Of a stretch of 64,000 nt of DNA, positions 44,201-59,200 are shown piece by piece. The stretch comes from Procambarus clarkii. Lineage: Eukaryota; Arthropoda; Malacostraca; Decapoda; Cambaridae. Numbering within the stretch: the first letter of the stretch is position 1; every line of letters starts with the position of its first letter. The notes under the pieces are model-generated. The model ran no database searches, had not been told where the DNA came from, and saw nothing but the letters and a program-made list of their open reading frames with translations. Location: assembly GCF_040958095.1 (NCBI RefSeq), contig NC_091214.1, forward strand, positions 9,345,871 through 9,409,870, given 5' to 3'. The position numbers and the translations under genes were made by a program.

Positions 44201-47200
44201 TGCTAGGCGCGCCACTAGTGGGCGACCGCTAGGCGCAACACTAGTGGGCAACTGCTAGGCGCGCCACTAGTGGGCGACTGCTGGGCGCAACACTAGTGGG
44301 CGACTGCTAGGCGAGCCACTAGTGGGCGACTGCTAGGCGCGCCACTATTGGGCGACTGCTGGCGCGCCACTAGTGGGCGACTGCTGGGCGCGCCACTAGT
44401 GGGCGACTGCTGGGCGCGCCACTAGTGGGCGACTGCTAGGTGCGCCACTAGTGGGCGACTGCTGGGCGCAACCCTAGTGGGCGACTGCTAGGCGCGCCAC
44501 TAGTGGGCGACTGCTAGGCGCAACACTAGTGGGCGACTGCTGGGCGCAACACTAGTGGGCGACTGCTGGGCGCAACACTAGTGGGCGACTGCTGGGCGCA
44601 ACACTAGTGGGCGACTGCTGGGCGCAACACTAGTGGGCAACCGCTAGGCGCAACACTAGTGGGCGACTGCTAGGCGCAACACTAGTGGGCGACTGCTAGG
44701 CGCAACACTAGTGGGCGACTGCCGGGCGCAACACTAGTGGGCGACTGCTGGGCGCAACACTAGTGGGCGACTGCTGGGCGCAACACTAGTGGGCGACTGC
44801 TAGGCGCAACACTAGTGGGCGACTGCTGGGCGCAACACTAGTGGGCGACTGCTAGGCGCGCGTCTAGTGGGCGACTGCTAGGCGCAACACTAGTGGGCGA
44901 CTGCTGGGCGCAACACTAGTGGGCGACTGCTAGGCGCGCCACTAGTGGGCGACTGCTAGGCGCAACACTAGTGGGCGACTACTAGGCGCGCCACTAGTGT
45001 GCGACTGCTAGGCGCAACACTAGTGGGCGACTGCTAGGCGCGCCACTAGTGGGCGACCGCTAGGCGCAACACTAGTGGGCGACTGCTAGGCGCGCCACTA
45101 GTGGGCGACTGCTAGGCGCTACTAGTGGGCGACTGCTAGGCGCGCCACTAATGGGCGACTGCTGGGCGCGCCACTAGTGGGTGACTGCTGGGCGCAACAC
45201 TAGTGGGCGACCGCTAGGCGCGCCACTAGTGGGCGACCGCTAGGCGCGCCACTAGTGGGCGACTGCTAGGCACAACACTAGTGGGCGACTGCTAGGCGCG
45301 CCACTAGTGGGCGACTGCTAGGCGCGCCACTAGTGGGCGACTGCTGGGCGCGCCACTAGTGGACGGCTCCTAGGCGCAACACTAATGGGCGACTGCTAGG
45401 CGCGCCACTAGTGGGCGACTGCTGGGAACGCCACTAGTGGGCGACTGCTAGGCGCGCCACTAGTGGGCGACTGCTAGGCGCGCCACTAGTGGGCGACTGC
45501 TAGGCTCAACACTAGTGGGCGACTGCTAGGCGCGCCACTAGTGGGCGACCGCTAGGCGCGCCACTAGTGGGCAACTGCTGGGCGCGCCACTAGTGGGCGA
45601 CTGCTGGGCGCAACTCTACTGGGCGACTGCTGGGCGCAACACTAGTGGGCGACTGCTAGGCGCGCCACTAGTGGGCGACTGCTAGGCGCAACACTAGTGG
45701 GCGACTGCGAGGCGCAACACTAGTGGGCGACTGCTAGGCGCGCCACTAGTGGGCGACCGCTAGGCGCGCCACTAGTGGGCGACTGCTGGGCGCGCCACTA
45801 GTGGGCGACTGCTGGGCGCAACACTAGTGGGCGACTGCTGGGCGCAACATTAGTGGGCGACTGCTAGGCGCGCCACTAGTGGGCGACTGCTAGGCGCAAC
45901 ACTAGTGGGCGACTGCTAGGCGCAACACTAGTGGGCGACTGCTGGGCGCAACACTAGTGGGCGACTGCTAGGCGCGCCACTAGTGGGCGACTGCTAGGCG
46001 CAACACTAGTGGGCGACTGCTAGGCGCAACACTAGTGGGCGACTGCTGGGCGCAACACTAGTGTGCGACTGCTGGGCGCGCCACTAGTGGGCGACTGCTA
46101 GGCGCGCCACTAGTGGGCGACTGCTAGGTGCAACACTAGTGGGCGACTGCTAGGTGCAACACTAGTGGGCGACTGCTGGGCGCAACACTAGTGGGCGACT
46201 GCTAGGCGCAACACTAGTGGGCGACTGCTAGGCGCAACACTAGTGGGCAACTGCTGGGCGCAACACTAGTGGGCGACTGCTAGGCGCGCCACTAGTGGGC
46301 GACTGCTAGGCGCAACACTAGTGGGCGACTGCTGGGCGCAACACTAGTGGGCGACCGCTAGGCGCAACACTAGTGGGCGACTGCTTGGCGCGCCACTAGT
46401 GGGCGACTGCTAGGCGCGCCACTAGTGGGCGACTGCTAGGCGCAACACTAGTGGGCGACTGCTGGGCGCAACACTAGTGGGCGACTGCTGGGCGCAACAC
46501 TAGTGGGCGACTGCTGGGCGCAACACTAGTGGGCGACTGCTAGGCGCGCCACTAGTGGGCGACTGCTAGGCGCAACACTAGTGGGCGACTGCTGGGCGCA
46601 ACACTAGTGGGCGACTGCTAGGCGCAACACTAGTGGGCGACCACTAGGCGCAACATTAGTGGGCGACTGCTAGGCGCAACACTAGTGGGCGACTGCTAGG
46701 CACAACACTAGTGGGCGACTGCTGGGCGCAACACTAGTGGGCGACTGCTGGGCGCAACACTAGTGGGCGACTGCTAGGCGCGCCACTAGTGGGCGACTGC
46801 TAGGCGCAACACTAGTGGGCGACCGCTAGGCGCAACACTAGTGGGCAACTGCTAGGCGCGCCACTAGTGGGCGACTGCTGGGCGCAACACTAGTGGGCGA
46901 CTGCTAGGCGAGCCACTAGTGGGCGACTGCTAGGCGCGCCACTATTGGGCGACTGCTGGCGCGCCACTAGTGGGCGACTGCTGGGCGCGCCACTAGTGGG
47001 CGACTGCTGGGCGCGCCACTAGTGGGCGACTGCTAGGTGCGCCACTAGTGGGCGACTGCTGGGCGCAACCCTAGTGGGCGACTGCTAGGCGCGCCACTAG
47101 TGGGCGACTGCTAGGCGCAACACTAGTGGGCGACTGCTGGGCGCAACACTAGTGGGCGACTGCTGGGCGCAACACTAGTGGGCGACTGCTGGGCGCAACA

Positions 47201-50200
47201 CTAGTGGGCGACTGCTGGGCGCAACACTAGTGGGCAACCGCTAGGCGCAACACTAGTGGGCGACTGCTAGGCGCAACACTAGTGGGCGACTGCTAGGCGC
47301 AACACTAGTGGGCGACTGCCGGGCGCAACACTAGTGGGCGACTGCTGGGCGCAACACTAGTGGGCGACTGCTGGGCGCAACACTAGTGGGCGACTGCTAG
47401 GCGCAACACTAGTGGGCGACTGCTGGGCGCAACACTAGTGGGCGACTGCTAGGCGCGCGTCTAGTGGGCGACTGCTAGGCGCAACACTAGTGGGCGACTG
47501 CTGGGCGCAACACTAGTGGGCGACTGCTAGGCGCGCCACTAGTGGGCGACTGCTAGGCGCAACACTAGTGGGCGACTACTAGGCGCGCCACTAGTGTGCG
47601 ACTGCTAGGCGCAACACTAGTGGGCGACTGCTAGGCGCGCCACTAGTGGGCGACCGCTAGGCGCAACACTAGTGGGCGACTGCTAGGCGCGCCACTAGTG
47701 GGCGACTGCTAGGCGCTACTAGTGGGCGACTGCTAGGCGCGCCACTAATGGGCGACTGCTGGGCGCGCCACTAGTGGGTGACTGCTGGGCGCAACACTAG
47801 TGGGCGACCGCTAGGCGCGCCACTAGTGGGCGACCGCTAGGCGCGCCACTAGTGGGCGACTGCTAGGCACAACACTAGTGGGCGACTGCTAGGCGCGCCA
47901 CTAGTGGGCGACTGCTAGGCGCGCCACTAGTGGGCGACTGCTGGGCGCGCCACTAGTGGACGACTCCTAGGCGCAACACTAATGGGCGACTGCTAGGCGC
48001 GCCACTAGTGGGCGACTGCTGGGAACGCCACTAGTGGGCGACTGCTAGGCGCGCCACTAGTGGGCGACTGCTAGGCGCGCCACTAGTGGGCGACTGCTAG
48101 GCTCAACACTAGTGGGCGACTGCTAGGCGCGCCACTAGTGGGCGACCGCTAGGCGCGCCACTAGTGGGCAACTGCTGGGCGCGCCACTAGTGGGCGACTG
48201 CTGGGCGCAACTCTACTGGGCGACTGCTGGGCGCAACACTAGTGGGCGACTGCTAGGCGCGCCACTAGTGGGCGACTGCTAGGCGCAACACTAGTGGGCG
48301 ACTGCGAGGCGCAACACTAGTGGGCGACTGCTAGGCGCGCCACTAGTGGGCGACCGCTAGGCGCGCCACTAGTGGGCGACTGCTGGGCGCGCCACTAGTG
48401 GGCGACTGCTGGGCGCAACACTAGTGGGCGACTGCTGGGCGCAACCCTAGTGGGCGACTGCTAGGCGCGCCACTAGTGGGCGACTGCTAGGCGCAACACT
48501 AGTGGGCGACTGCTAGGCGCAACACTAGTGGGCGACTGCTGGGCGCAACACTAGTGGGCGACTGCTAGGCGCGCCACTAGTGGGCGACTGCTAGGCGCAA
48601 CACTAGTGGGCGACTGCTAGGCGCAACACTAGTGGGCGACTGCTGGGCGCAACACTAGTGGGCGACTGCTAGGCGCGCCACTAGTGGGCGACTGCTAGGT
48701 GCAACACTAGTGGGCGACTGCTGGGCGCAACACTAGTGGGCGACTGCTAGGCGCGCCACTAGTGGGCGACTGCTAGGCGCAACACTAGTGGGCGACTGCT
48801 GGGCGCAACACTAGTGGGCGACCGCTAGGCGCAACACTAGTGGGCGACTGCTTGGCGCGCCACTAGTGGGCGACTGCTAGGCGCGCCACTAGTGGGCGAC
48901 TGCTAGGCGCAACACTAGTGGGCGACTGCTGGGCGCAACACTAGTGGGCGACTGCTGGGCGCAACACTAGTGGGCGACTGCTGGGCGCAACACTAGTGGG
49001 CGACTGCTAGGCGCGCCACTAGTGGGCGACTGCTAGGCGCAACACTAGTGGGCGACTGCTGGGCGCAACACTAGTGGGCGACTGCTAGGCGCAACACTAG
49101 TGGGCGACCACTAGGCGCAACATTAGTGGGCGACTGCTAGGCGCAACACTAGTGGGCGACTGCTAGGCACAACACTAGTGGGCGACTGCTGGGCGCAACA
49201 CTAGTGGGCGACTGCTGGGCGCAACACTAGTGGGCGACTGCTAGGCGCGCCACTAGTGGGCGACTGCTAGGCGCAACACTAGTGGGCGACTGCTGGGCGC
49301 AACACTAGTGGGCGACTGCTGGGCGCAACACTAGTGGGCGACTGCTGGGCGCAACACTAGTGGGCGACTGCTAGGCGCAACACTAGTGGGCGACTGCTGG
49401 GCGCAACACTAGTGGGCGACTACTAGGCGCGCCACTAGTGGGCGACTGCTAGGCGCAACACTAGTGGGCGACTGCTAGGCGCGCCACTAGTGGGCGACCG
49501 CTAGGCGCAACACTAGTGGGCGACTGCTAGGCGCGCCACTAGTGGGCGACTGCTGGGCGCAACACTAGTGGGCGACTGCTAGGCGCAACACTAGTGGGCA
49601 ACCGCTAGGCGCAACACTAGTGGGCGACTGCTAGGCGCAACACTAGTGGGCGACTGCTAGGCGCAACACTAGTGGGCGACTGCTGGGCGCAACACTAGTG
49701 GGCGACTGCTGGGCGCAACACTAGTGGGCGACTGCTGGGCGCAACACTAGTGGGCGACTGCTAGGCGCAACACTAGTGGGCGACTGCTGGGCGCAACACT
49801 AGTGGGCGACTGCTGGGCGCAACACTAGTGGGCGACTGCTGGGCGCAACACTAGTGGGCGACTGCTGGGCGCAACACTAGTGGGCAACCGTTAGGCGCAA
49901 CACTAGTGGGCGACTGCTAGGCGCAACACTAGTGGGCGACTGCTAGGCGCAACACTAGTGGGCGACTGCTGGGCGCAACACTAGTGGGCGACTGCTGGGC
50001 GCAACACTAGTGGGCGACTGCTGGGCGCAACACTAGTGGGCGACTGCTAGGCGCAACACTAGTGGGCGACTGCTGGGCGCAACACTAGTGGGCGACTGCT
50101 GGGCTCAACACTAGTGGGCGACTGCTAGGCGCGCCACTAGTGGGCGACTGCTAGGCGCAACACTAGTGGGCGACTGCTGGGCGCAACACTAGTGGGCGAC

Positions 50201-53200
50201 TGCTAGGCGCGCCACTAGTGGGCGACTGCTAGGCGCAACACTAGTGGGCGACTACTAGGCGCGCCACTAGTGTGCGACTGCTAGGCGCAACACTAGTGGG
50301 CGACTGCTAGGCGCGCCACTAGTGGGCGACCGCTAGGCGCAACACTAGTGGGCGACTGCTAGGCGCGCCACTAGTGGGCGACTGCTGGGCGCAACACTAG
50401 TGGGCGACTGCTAGGCGAGCCACTAGTGGGCGACTGCTAGGCGCGCCACTATTGGGCGACTGCTGGCGCGCCACTAGTGGGCGACTGCTGGGCGCGCCAC
50501 TAGTGGGCGACTGCTAGGTGCGCCACTAGTGGGCGACTGCTAGGCGCGCCACTAGTGGGCGACTGCTAGGTGCGCCACTAGTGGGCGACTGCTGGGCGTG
50601 CCACTAGTGGGCGACTGCTAGGTGCGCCACTAGTGGGCGACTGCTAGGCGCGCCACTAGTGGGCGACTGCTAGGTGCGCCACTAGTGGGCGACTGCTGGG
50701 CGCGCCACTAGTGGGCGACTGCTAGGCGCGCCACTAGTGGGCGACTGGTAGGCGCGCCACTAGTGGGCGACTGCTAGGCGCGCCACTAGTGAGCGACTGC
50801 TAGGCGCGCCACTAGTAGGCGACTGCTAGGCGCGCCACTAGTGGGCGACTGGTAGGCACAACACTAGTGGGCGACTGCTAGGCGCGCCACTAGTGGGCGA
50901 CTGCTAGGCGCGCCACTAGTGGGCGACTGCTAGGCACAACACTAGTGGGCGACTGCTAGGCGCGCCACTAGTGGGCGACTCCTAGGCGCGCCACTAGTGG
51001 GCGATTGCTAGGCACAACACTAGTGGGCGACTGCTGGGCGCGCCACTAGTGGGCGACTGCTAGGCGCAACACTAGTGGGCGACTGCTAGGCGCAACACTA
51101 GTGGGCGACTGCTAGGCGTAACACTAGTGGGCGACTGCTGGGCGCAACACTAGTGGGCGACTACTAGGCGCAACACTAGTGGGCGACTGCTGGGCGCAAC
51201 ACTAGTGGGCGACTGCTAGGCGCAACACTAGTGGGCGACCGCTAGGCGCAACATTAGTGGGCGACTGCTAGGCGCAACACTAGTGGGCGACTGCTGGGCG
51301 CAACACTAGTGGGCGACTGCTAGGCGCAACACTAGTGGGCGACCGCTAGGCGCAACACTAGTGGGCGACTGCTGGGCGCAACACTAGTGGGCGACTGCTG
51401 GGCGCAACTCTAGTCGGCGACCGCTAGGCGCAACACTAGTGGGCGACTGCTAGGCGCAACACTAGTGGGCGACTGCTGGGCGCAACACTAGTGGGCGACT
51501 GCTGGGCGCAACACTAGTGGGCGACTGCTAGGCGCGCCACTAGTGGGCGACTGCTAGGCGTAACACTAGTGGGCGACTGCTGGGCGCAACACTAGCGGGC
51601 GACTGCTGGGCGCAACACTAGTGGGCGACTGCTAGGCGCAACACTAGTGGGCGATTGCTGGGCGCAACACTAGTGGGCGACTGCTAGGCGCAACACTAGT
51701 GGGCGACTACTAGGCGCGCCACTAGTGTGCGACTGCTAGGCGCAACACTAGTGGGCGACTGCTAGGCGCGCCACTAGTGGGCGACCGCTAGGCGCAACAC
51801 TAGTGGGCGACTGCTAGGCGCGCCACTAGTGGACGACTGCTGGGCGCAACACTAGTGGGCGACTGCTAGGCGCGCCACTAGTGGGCGACTGCTAGGCGCG
51901 CCACTATTGGGCGACTGCTGGCGCGCCACTAGTGGGCGACTGCTGGGCGCGCCACTAGTGGGCGACTGCTGGGCGCGCCACTAGTGGGCGACTGCTGGGC
52001 GCGCCACTAGTGGGCGACTGCTAGGCGCGCCACTAGTGGGCGACTGCTGGGCGCGCCACTAGTGGGCGACTGCTAGGCGCGCCACTAGTGGGCGACTGCT
52101 AGGCGCGCCACTAGTGGGCGACTGCTAGGCGCGCCACTAGTGGGCGACTGCTAGGCGCGCCACTAGTAGGCGACTGCTAGGCGCGCCACTAGTGGGCGAC
52201 TGCTAGGCACAACACTAGTGGGCGACTGCTAGGCGCGCCACTAGTGGGCGACTGCTAGGCGCGCCACTAGTGGGCGACTGCTAGGCACAACACTAGTGGG
52301 CGACTGCTAGGCGCGCCACTAGTGGGCGACTGCTAGGCGCGCCACTAGTGGGCGATTGCTAGGCACAACACTAGTGGGCGACTGCTGGGCGCGCCACTAG
52401 TGGGCGACTGCTGGGCGCGCCACTAGTGGGCGACTGCTGGGCGCGCCACTAGTGGGCGACTGCTAGGCGCGCCACTAGTGGGCGACTGCTGGGCGCGCCA
52501 CTAGTGGGCGACTGCTAGGCGCGCCACTAGTGGGCGACTGCTAGGCGCGCCACTAGTGGGCGACTGCTAGGCGCGCCACTAGTGGGCGACTGCTAGGCGC
52601 GCCACTAGTAGGCGACTGCTAGGCGCGCCACTAGTGGGCGACTGCTAGGCACAACACTAGTGGGCGACTGCTAGGCGCGCCACTAGTGGGCGACTGCTAG
52701 GCGCGCCACTAGTGGGCGACTGCTAGGCACAACACTAGTGGGCGACTGCTAGGCGCGCCACTAGTGGGCGACTGCTAGGCGCGCCACTAGTGGGCGATTG
52801 CTAGGCACAACACTAGTGGGCGACTGCTGGGCGCGCCACTAGTGGGCGACTGCTAGGCGCAACACTAGTGGGCGACTGCTAGGCGCGCCACTAGTGGGCG
52901 ACTGCTGGGCGCAACACTAGTGGGCGACTGCTAGGCGAGCCACTAGTGGGCGACTGCTAGGCGCGCCACTATTGGGCGACTGCTGGCGCGCCACTAGTGG
53001 GCGACTGCTGGGCGCGCCACTAGTGGGCGACTGCTAGGTGCGCCACTAGTGGGCGACTGCTAGGCGCGCCACTAGTGGGCGACTGCTAGGTGCGCCACTA
53101 GTGGGCGACTGCTGGGCGCGCCACTAGTGGGCGACTGCTAGGTGCGCCACTAGTGGGCGACTGCTAGGCGCGCCACTAGTGGGCGACTGCTAGGTGCGCC

Positions 53201-56200
53201 ACTAGTGGGCGACTGCTGGGCGCGCCACTAGTGGGCGACTGCTAGGCGCGCCACTAGTGGGCGACTGGTAGGCGCGCCACTAGTGGGCGACTGCTAGGCG
53301 CGCCACTAGTGAGCGACTGCTAGGCGCGCCACTAGTAGGCGACTGCTAGGCGCGCCACTAGTGGGCGACTGGTAGGCACAACACTAGTGGGCGACTGCTA
53401 GGCGCGCCACTAGTGGGCGACTGCTAGGCGCGCCACTAGTGGGCGACTGCTAGGCACAACACTAGTGGGCGACTGCTAGGCGCGCCACTAGTGGGCGACT
53501 CCTAGGCGCGCCACTAGTGGGCGATTGCTAGGCACAACACTAGTGGGCGACTGCTGGGCGCGCCACTAGTGGGCGACTGCTAGGCGCAACACTAGTGGGC
53601 GACTGCTAGGCGCAACACTAGTGGGCGACTGCTAGGCGTAACACTAGTGGGCGACTGCTGGGCGCAACACTAGTGGGCGATTACTAGGCGCAACACTAGT
53701 GGGCGACTGCTGGGCGCAACACTAGTGGGCGACTGCTAGGCGCAACACTAGTGGGCGACCGCTATGCGCAACATTAGTGGGCGACTGCTAGGCGCAACAC
53801 TAGTGGGCGACTGCTGGGCGCAACACTAGTGGGCGACTGCTAGGCGCAACACTAGTGGGCGACCGCTAGGCGCAACACTAGTGGGCGACTGGTGGGCGCA
53901 ACACTAGTGGGCGACTGCTGGGCGCAACACTAGTCGGCGACCGCTAGGCGCAACACTAGTGGGAGACTGCTAGGCGCAACACTAGTGGGCGACTGCTGGG
54001 CGCAACACTAGTGGGCGACTGCTGGGCGCAACACTAGTGGGCGACTGCTAGGCGCGCCACTAGTGGGCGACTGCTAGGCGTAACACTAGTGGGCGACTGC
54101 TGGGCGCAACACTAGCGGGCGACTGCTGGGCGCAACACTAGTGGGCGACTGCTAGGCGCAACACTAGTGGGCGATTGCTGGGCGCAACACTAGTGGGCGA
54201 CTGCTAGGCGCAACACTAGTGGGCGACTACTAGGCGCGCCACTAGTGTGCGACTGCTAGGCGCAACACTAGTGGGCGACTGCTAGGCGCGCCACTAGTGG
54301 GCGACCGCTAGGCGCAACACTAGTGGGCGACTGCTAGGCGCGCCACTAGTGGACGACTGCTGGGCGCAACACTAGTGGGCGACTGCTAGGCGCGCCACTA
54401 GTGGGCGACTGCTAGGCGCGCCACTATTGGGCGACTGCTGGCGCGCCACTAGTGGGCGACTGCTGGGCGCGCCACTAGTGGGCGACTGCTGGGCGCGCCA
54501 CTAGTGGGCGACTGCTAGGCGCGCCACTAGTGGGCGACTGCTGGGCGCGCCACTAGTGGGCGACTGCTAGGCGCGCCACTAGTGGGCGACTGCTAGGCGC
54601 GCCACTATTGGGCGACTGCTGGCGCGCCACTAGTGGGCGACTGCTAGGCGCGCCACTATTGGGCGACTGCTGGCGCGCCACTAGTGGGCGACTGCTAGGC
54701 GCGCCACTAGTGGGCGACTGCTAGGCGCGCCACTAGTGGGCGACTGCTAGGCGCGCCACTAGTGGGCGACTGCTAGGCGCGCCACTAGTGGGCGACTGCT
54801 AGGCGCGCCACTAGTGGGCGACTGCTAGGCACAACACTAGTGGGCGACTGCTAGGCGCGCCACTAGTGGGCGACTGCTAGGCGCGCCACTAGTGGGCGAC
54901 TGCTAGGCACAACACTAGTGGGCGACTGCTAGGCGCGCCACTAGTGGGCGACTGCTAGGCGCGCCACTAGTGGGCGATTGCTAGGCACAACACTAGTGGG
55001 CGACTGCTGGGCGCGCCACTAGTGGGCGACTGCTGGGCGCGCCACTAGTGGGCGACTGCTGGGCGCGCCACTAGTGGGCGACTGCTAGGCGCGCCACTAG
55101 TGGGCGACTGCTGGGCGCGCCACTAGTGGGCGACTGCTAGGCGCGCCACTAGTGGGCGACTGCTAGGCGCGCCACTAGTGGGCGACTGCTAGGCGCGCCA
55201 CTAGTGGGCGACTGCTAGGCGCGCCACTAGTGGGCGACTGCTAGGCGCGCCACTAGTGGGCGACTGCTAGGCACAACACTAGTGGGCGACTGCTAGGCGC
55301 GCCACTAGTGGGCGACTGCTAGGCGCGCCACTAGTGGGCGACTGCTAGGCACAACACTAGTGGGCGACTGCTAGGCGCGCCACTAGTGGGCGACTGCTAG
55401 GCGCGCCACTAGTGGGCGATTGCTAGGCACAACACTAGTGGGCGACTGCTGGGCGCGCCACTAGTGGGCGACTGCTAGGCGCAACACTAGTGGGCGACTG
55501 CTAGGCGCAACACTAGTGGGCGACTGCTAGGCGCAACACTAGTGGGCGACTGCTGGGCGCAACACTAGTGGGCGACTACTAGGCGCAACACTAGTGGGCG
55601 ACTGCTGGGCGCAACACTAGTGGGCGACTGCTAGGCGCAACACTAGTGGGCGACCGCTAGGCGCAACATTAGTGGGCGACTGCTAGGCGCAACACTAGTG
55701 GGCGACTGCTGGGCGCAACACTAGTGGGCGACTGCTAGGCGCAACACTAGTGGGCGACCGCTAGGCGCAACACTAGTGGGCGACTGCTGGGCGCAACACT
55801 AGTGGGCGACTGCTGGGCGCAACACTAGTGGGCGACCGCTAGGCGCAACACTAGTGGGCGACTGCTAGGCGCAACACTAGTAGGCGACTGCTGGGCGCAA
55901 CACTAGTGGGCGACTGCTGGGCGCAACACTAGTGGGCGACCGCTAGGCGCGCCACTAGTGGGCGACCGCTAGGCGCGCCACTAGTGGGCGACCGCTAGGC
56001 ACAACACTAGTGGGCGACTGCTAGGCGCGCCACTAGTGGGCGACTGCTAGGCGCGCCACTAGTGGGCGACTGCTAGGCGCTACTAGTGGGCGACTGCTAG
56101 GCGCGCCACTAATGGGCGACTGCTGGGCGCGCCACTTGTGGGTGACTGCTGGGCGCAACACTAGTGGGCGACCGCTAGGCGCGCCACTAGTGGGCGACCG

Positions 56201-59200
56201 CTAGGCGCGCCACTAGTGGGCGACTGCTAGGCACAACACTAGTGGGCGACTGCTAGGCGCGCCACTAGTGGGCGACTGCTAGGCGCGCCACTAGTGGGCG
56301 ACTGCTGGTCGCGCCACTAGTGGGCGACTCCTAGGCGCAACACTAATGGGCGACTGCTAGGCGCGCCACTAGTGGGCGACTGCTGGGAGCGCAACTAGTG
56401 GGCGACTGCTAGGCGCGCCACTAGTGGGCGACTGCTAGGCGCGCCACTAGTGGGCGACTGCTAGGCTCAACACTAGTGGGCGACTGCTAGGCGCGCCACT
56501 AGTGGGCGACCGCTAGGCGCGCCACTAGTGGGCAACTGCTGGGCGCGCCACTAGTGGGCGACTGCTGGGCGCAACTCTAGTGGGCGACTGCTGGGCGCAA
56601 CACTAGTGGGCGACTGCTAGGCGCGCCACTAGTGGGCGACTGCTAGGCGCAACACTAGTGGGCGACTGCGAGGCGCAACACTAGTGGGCGACTGCTAGGC
56701 GCGCCACTAGTGGGCGACCGCTAGGCGCGCCACTAGTGGGCGACTGCTGGGCGCGCCACTAGTGGGCGACTGCTGGGCGCAACACTAGTGGGCGACTGCT
56801 GGGCGCAACCCTAGTGGGCGACTGCTAGGCGCGCCACTAGTGGGCGACTGCTAGGCGCAACACTAGTGGGCGACTGCTAGGCGCAACACTAGTGGGCGAC
56901 TGCTGGGCGCAACACTAGTGGGCGACTGCTGGGCGCGCCACTAGTGGGCGACTGCTAGGCGCGCCACTAGTGGGCGACTGCTAGGTGCAACACTAGTGGG
57001 CGACTGCTGGGCACAACACTAGTGGGCGACTGCTAATCGCAACACTAGTGGGCGACTGCTAGGCGCAACACTAGTGGGCAACTGCTGGGCGCAACACTAG
57101 TGGGCGACTGCTAGGCGCGCCACTAGTGGGCGACTGCTAGGCGCAACACTAGTGGGCGACTGCTGGGCGCAACACTAGTGGGCGACCGCTAGGCGCAACA
57201 CTAGTGGGCGACTGCTAGGCGCGCCACTAGTGGGCGACTGCTAGGCGCGCCACTAGTGGGTGACTGCTAGGCGCAACACTAGTGGGCGACTGCTGGGCGC
57301 AACACTAGTGGGCGACTGCTGGGCGCAACACTAGTGGGCGACTGCTGGGCGCAACACTAGTGGGCGACTGCTAGGCGCGCCACTAGTGGGCGACTGCTAG
57401 GCGCAACACTAGTGGGCGACTGCTGGGCGCAACACTAGTGGGCGACTGCTAGGCGCAACACTAGTGGGCGACTGCTAGGCGCAACACTAGTGGGCGACCG
57501 CTAGGCGCAACATTAGTGGGCGACTGCTAGGCGCAACACTAGTGGGCGACTGCTGGGCGCAACACTAGTGGGCGACTGCTAGGCGCGCCACTAGTGGGCG
57601 ACTGCTAGGCGTAACACTAGTGGGCGACTGCTGGGCGCAACACTAGCGGGCGACTGCTGGGCGCAACACTAGTGGGCGACTACTAGGCGCAACACTAGTG
57701 GGCGACTGCTGGGCGCAACACTAGTGGGCGACTGCTAGGCGCAACACTAGTGGGCGACCGCTAGGCGCAACATTAGTGGGCGACTGCTAGGCGCAACACT
57801 AGTGGGCGACTGCTGGGCGCAACACTAGTGGGCGACTGCTAGGCGCAACACTAGTGGGCGACCGCTAGGCGCAACACTAGTGGGCGACTGCTGGGCGCAA
57901 CACTAGTGGGCGACTGCTGGGCGCAACACTAGTCGGCGACCGCTAGGCGCAACACTAGTGGGCGACTGCTAGGCGCAACACTAGTGGGCGACTGCTGGGC
58001 GCAACACTAGTGGGCGACTGCTGGGCGCAACACTAGTGGGCGACTGCTAGGCGCGCCACTAGTGGGCGACTGCTAGGCGTAACACTAGTGGGCGACTGCT
58101 GGGCGCAACACTAGCGGGCGACTGCTGGGCGCAACACTAGTGGGCGACTGCTAGGCGCAACACTAGTGGGCGATTGCTGGGCGCAACACTAGTGGGCGAC
58201 TGCTAGGCGCAACACTAGTGGGCGACTACTAGGCGCGCCACTAGTGTGCGACTGCTAGGCGCAACACTAGTGGGCGACTGCTAGGCGCGCCACTAGTGGG
58301 CGACCGCTAGGCGCAACACTAGTGGGCGACTGCTAGGCGCGCCACTAGTGGACGACTGCTGGGCGCAACACTAGTGGGCGACTGCTAGGCGCGCCACTAG
58401 TGGGCGACTGCTAGGCGCGCCACTATTGGGCGACTGCTGGCGCGCCACTAGTGGGCGACTGCTGGGCGCGCCACTAGTGGGCGACTGCTGGGCGCGCCAC
58501 TAGTGGGCGACTGCTGGGCGCGCCACTAGTGGGCGACTGCTAGGCGCGCCACTAGTGGGCGACTGCTGGGCGCGCCACTAGTGGGCGACTGCTAGGCGCG
58601 CCACTAGTGGGCGACTGCTAGGCGCGCCACTAGTAGGCGACTGCTAGGCGCGCCACTAGTGGGCGACTGCTAGGCGCGCCACTAGTAGGCGACTGCTAGG
58701 CGCGCCACTAGTGGGCGACTGCTAGGCACAACACTAGTGGGCGACTGCTAGGCGCGCCACTAGTGGGCGACTGCTAGGCGCGCCACTAGTGGGCGACTGC
58801 TAGGCACAACACTAGTGGGCGACTGCTAGGCGCGCCACTAGTGGGCGACTGCTAGGCGCGCCACTAGTGGGCGATTGCTAGGCACAACACTAGTGGGCGA
58901 CTGCTGGGCGCGCCACTAGTGGGCGACTGCTGGGCGCGCCACTAGTGGGCGACTGCTGGGTGCGCCACTAGTGGGCGACTGCTAGGCGCGCCACTAGTGG
59001 GCGACTGCTGGGCGCGCCACTAGTGGGCGACTGCTAGGCGCGCCACTAGTGGGCGACTGCTAGGCGCGCCACTAGTGGGCGACTGCTAGGCGCGCCACTA
59101 GTGGGCGACTGCTAGGCGCGCCACTAGTAGGCGATTGCTAGGCGCGCCACTAGTGGGCGACTGCTAGGCACAACACTAGTGGGCGACTGCTAGGCGCTAC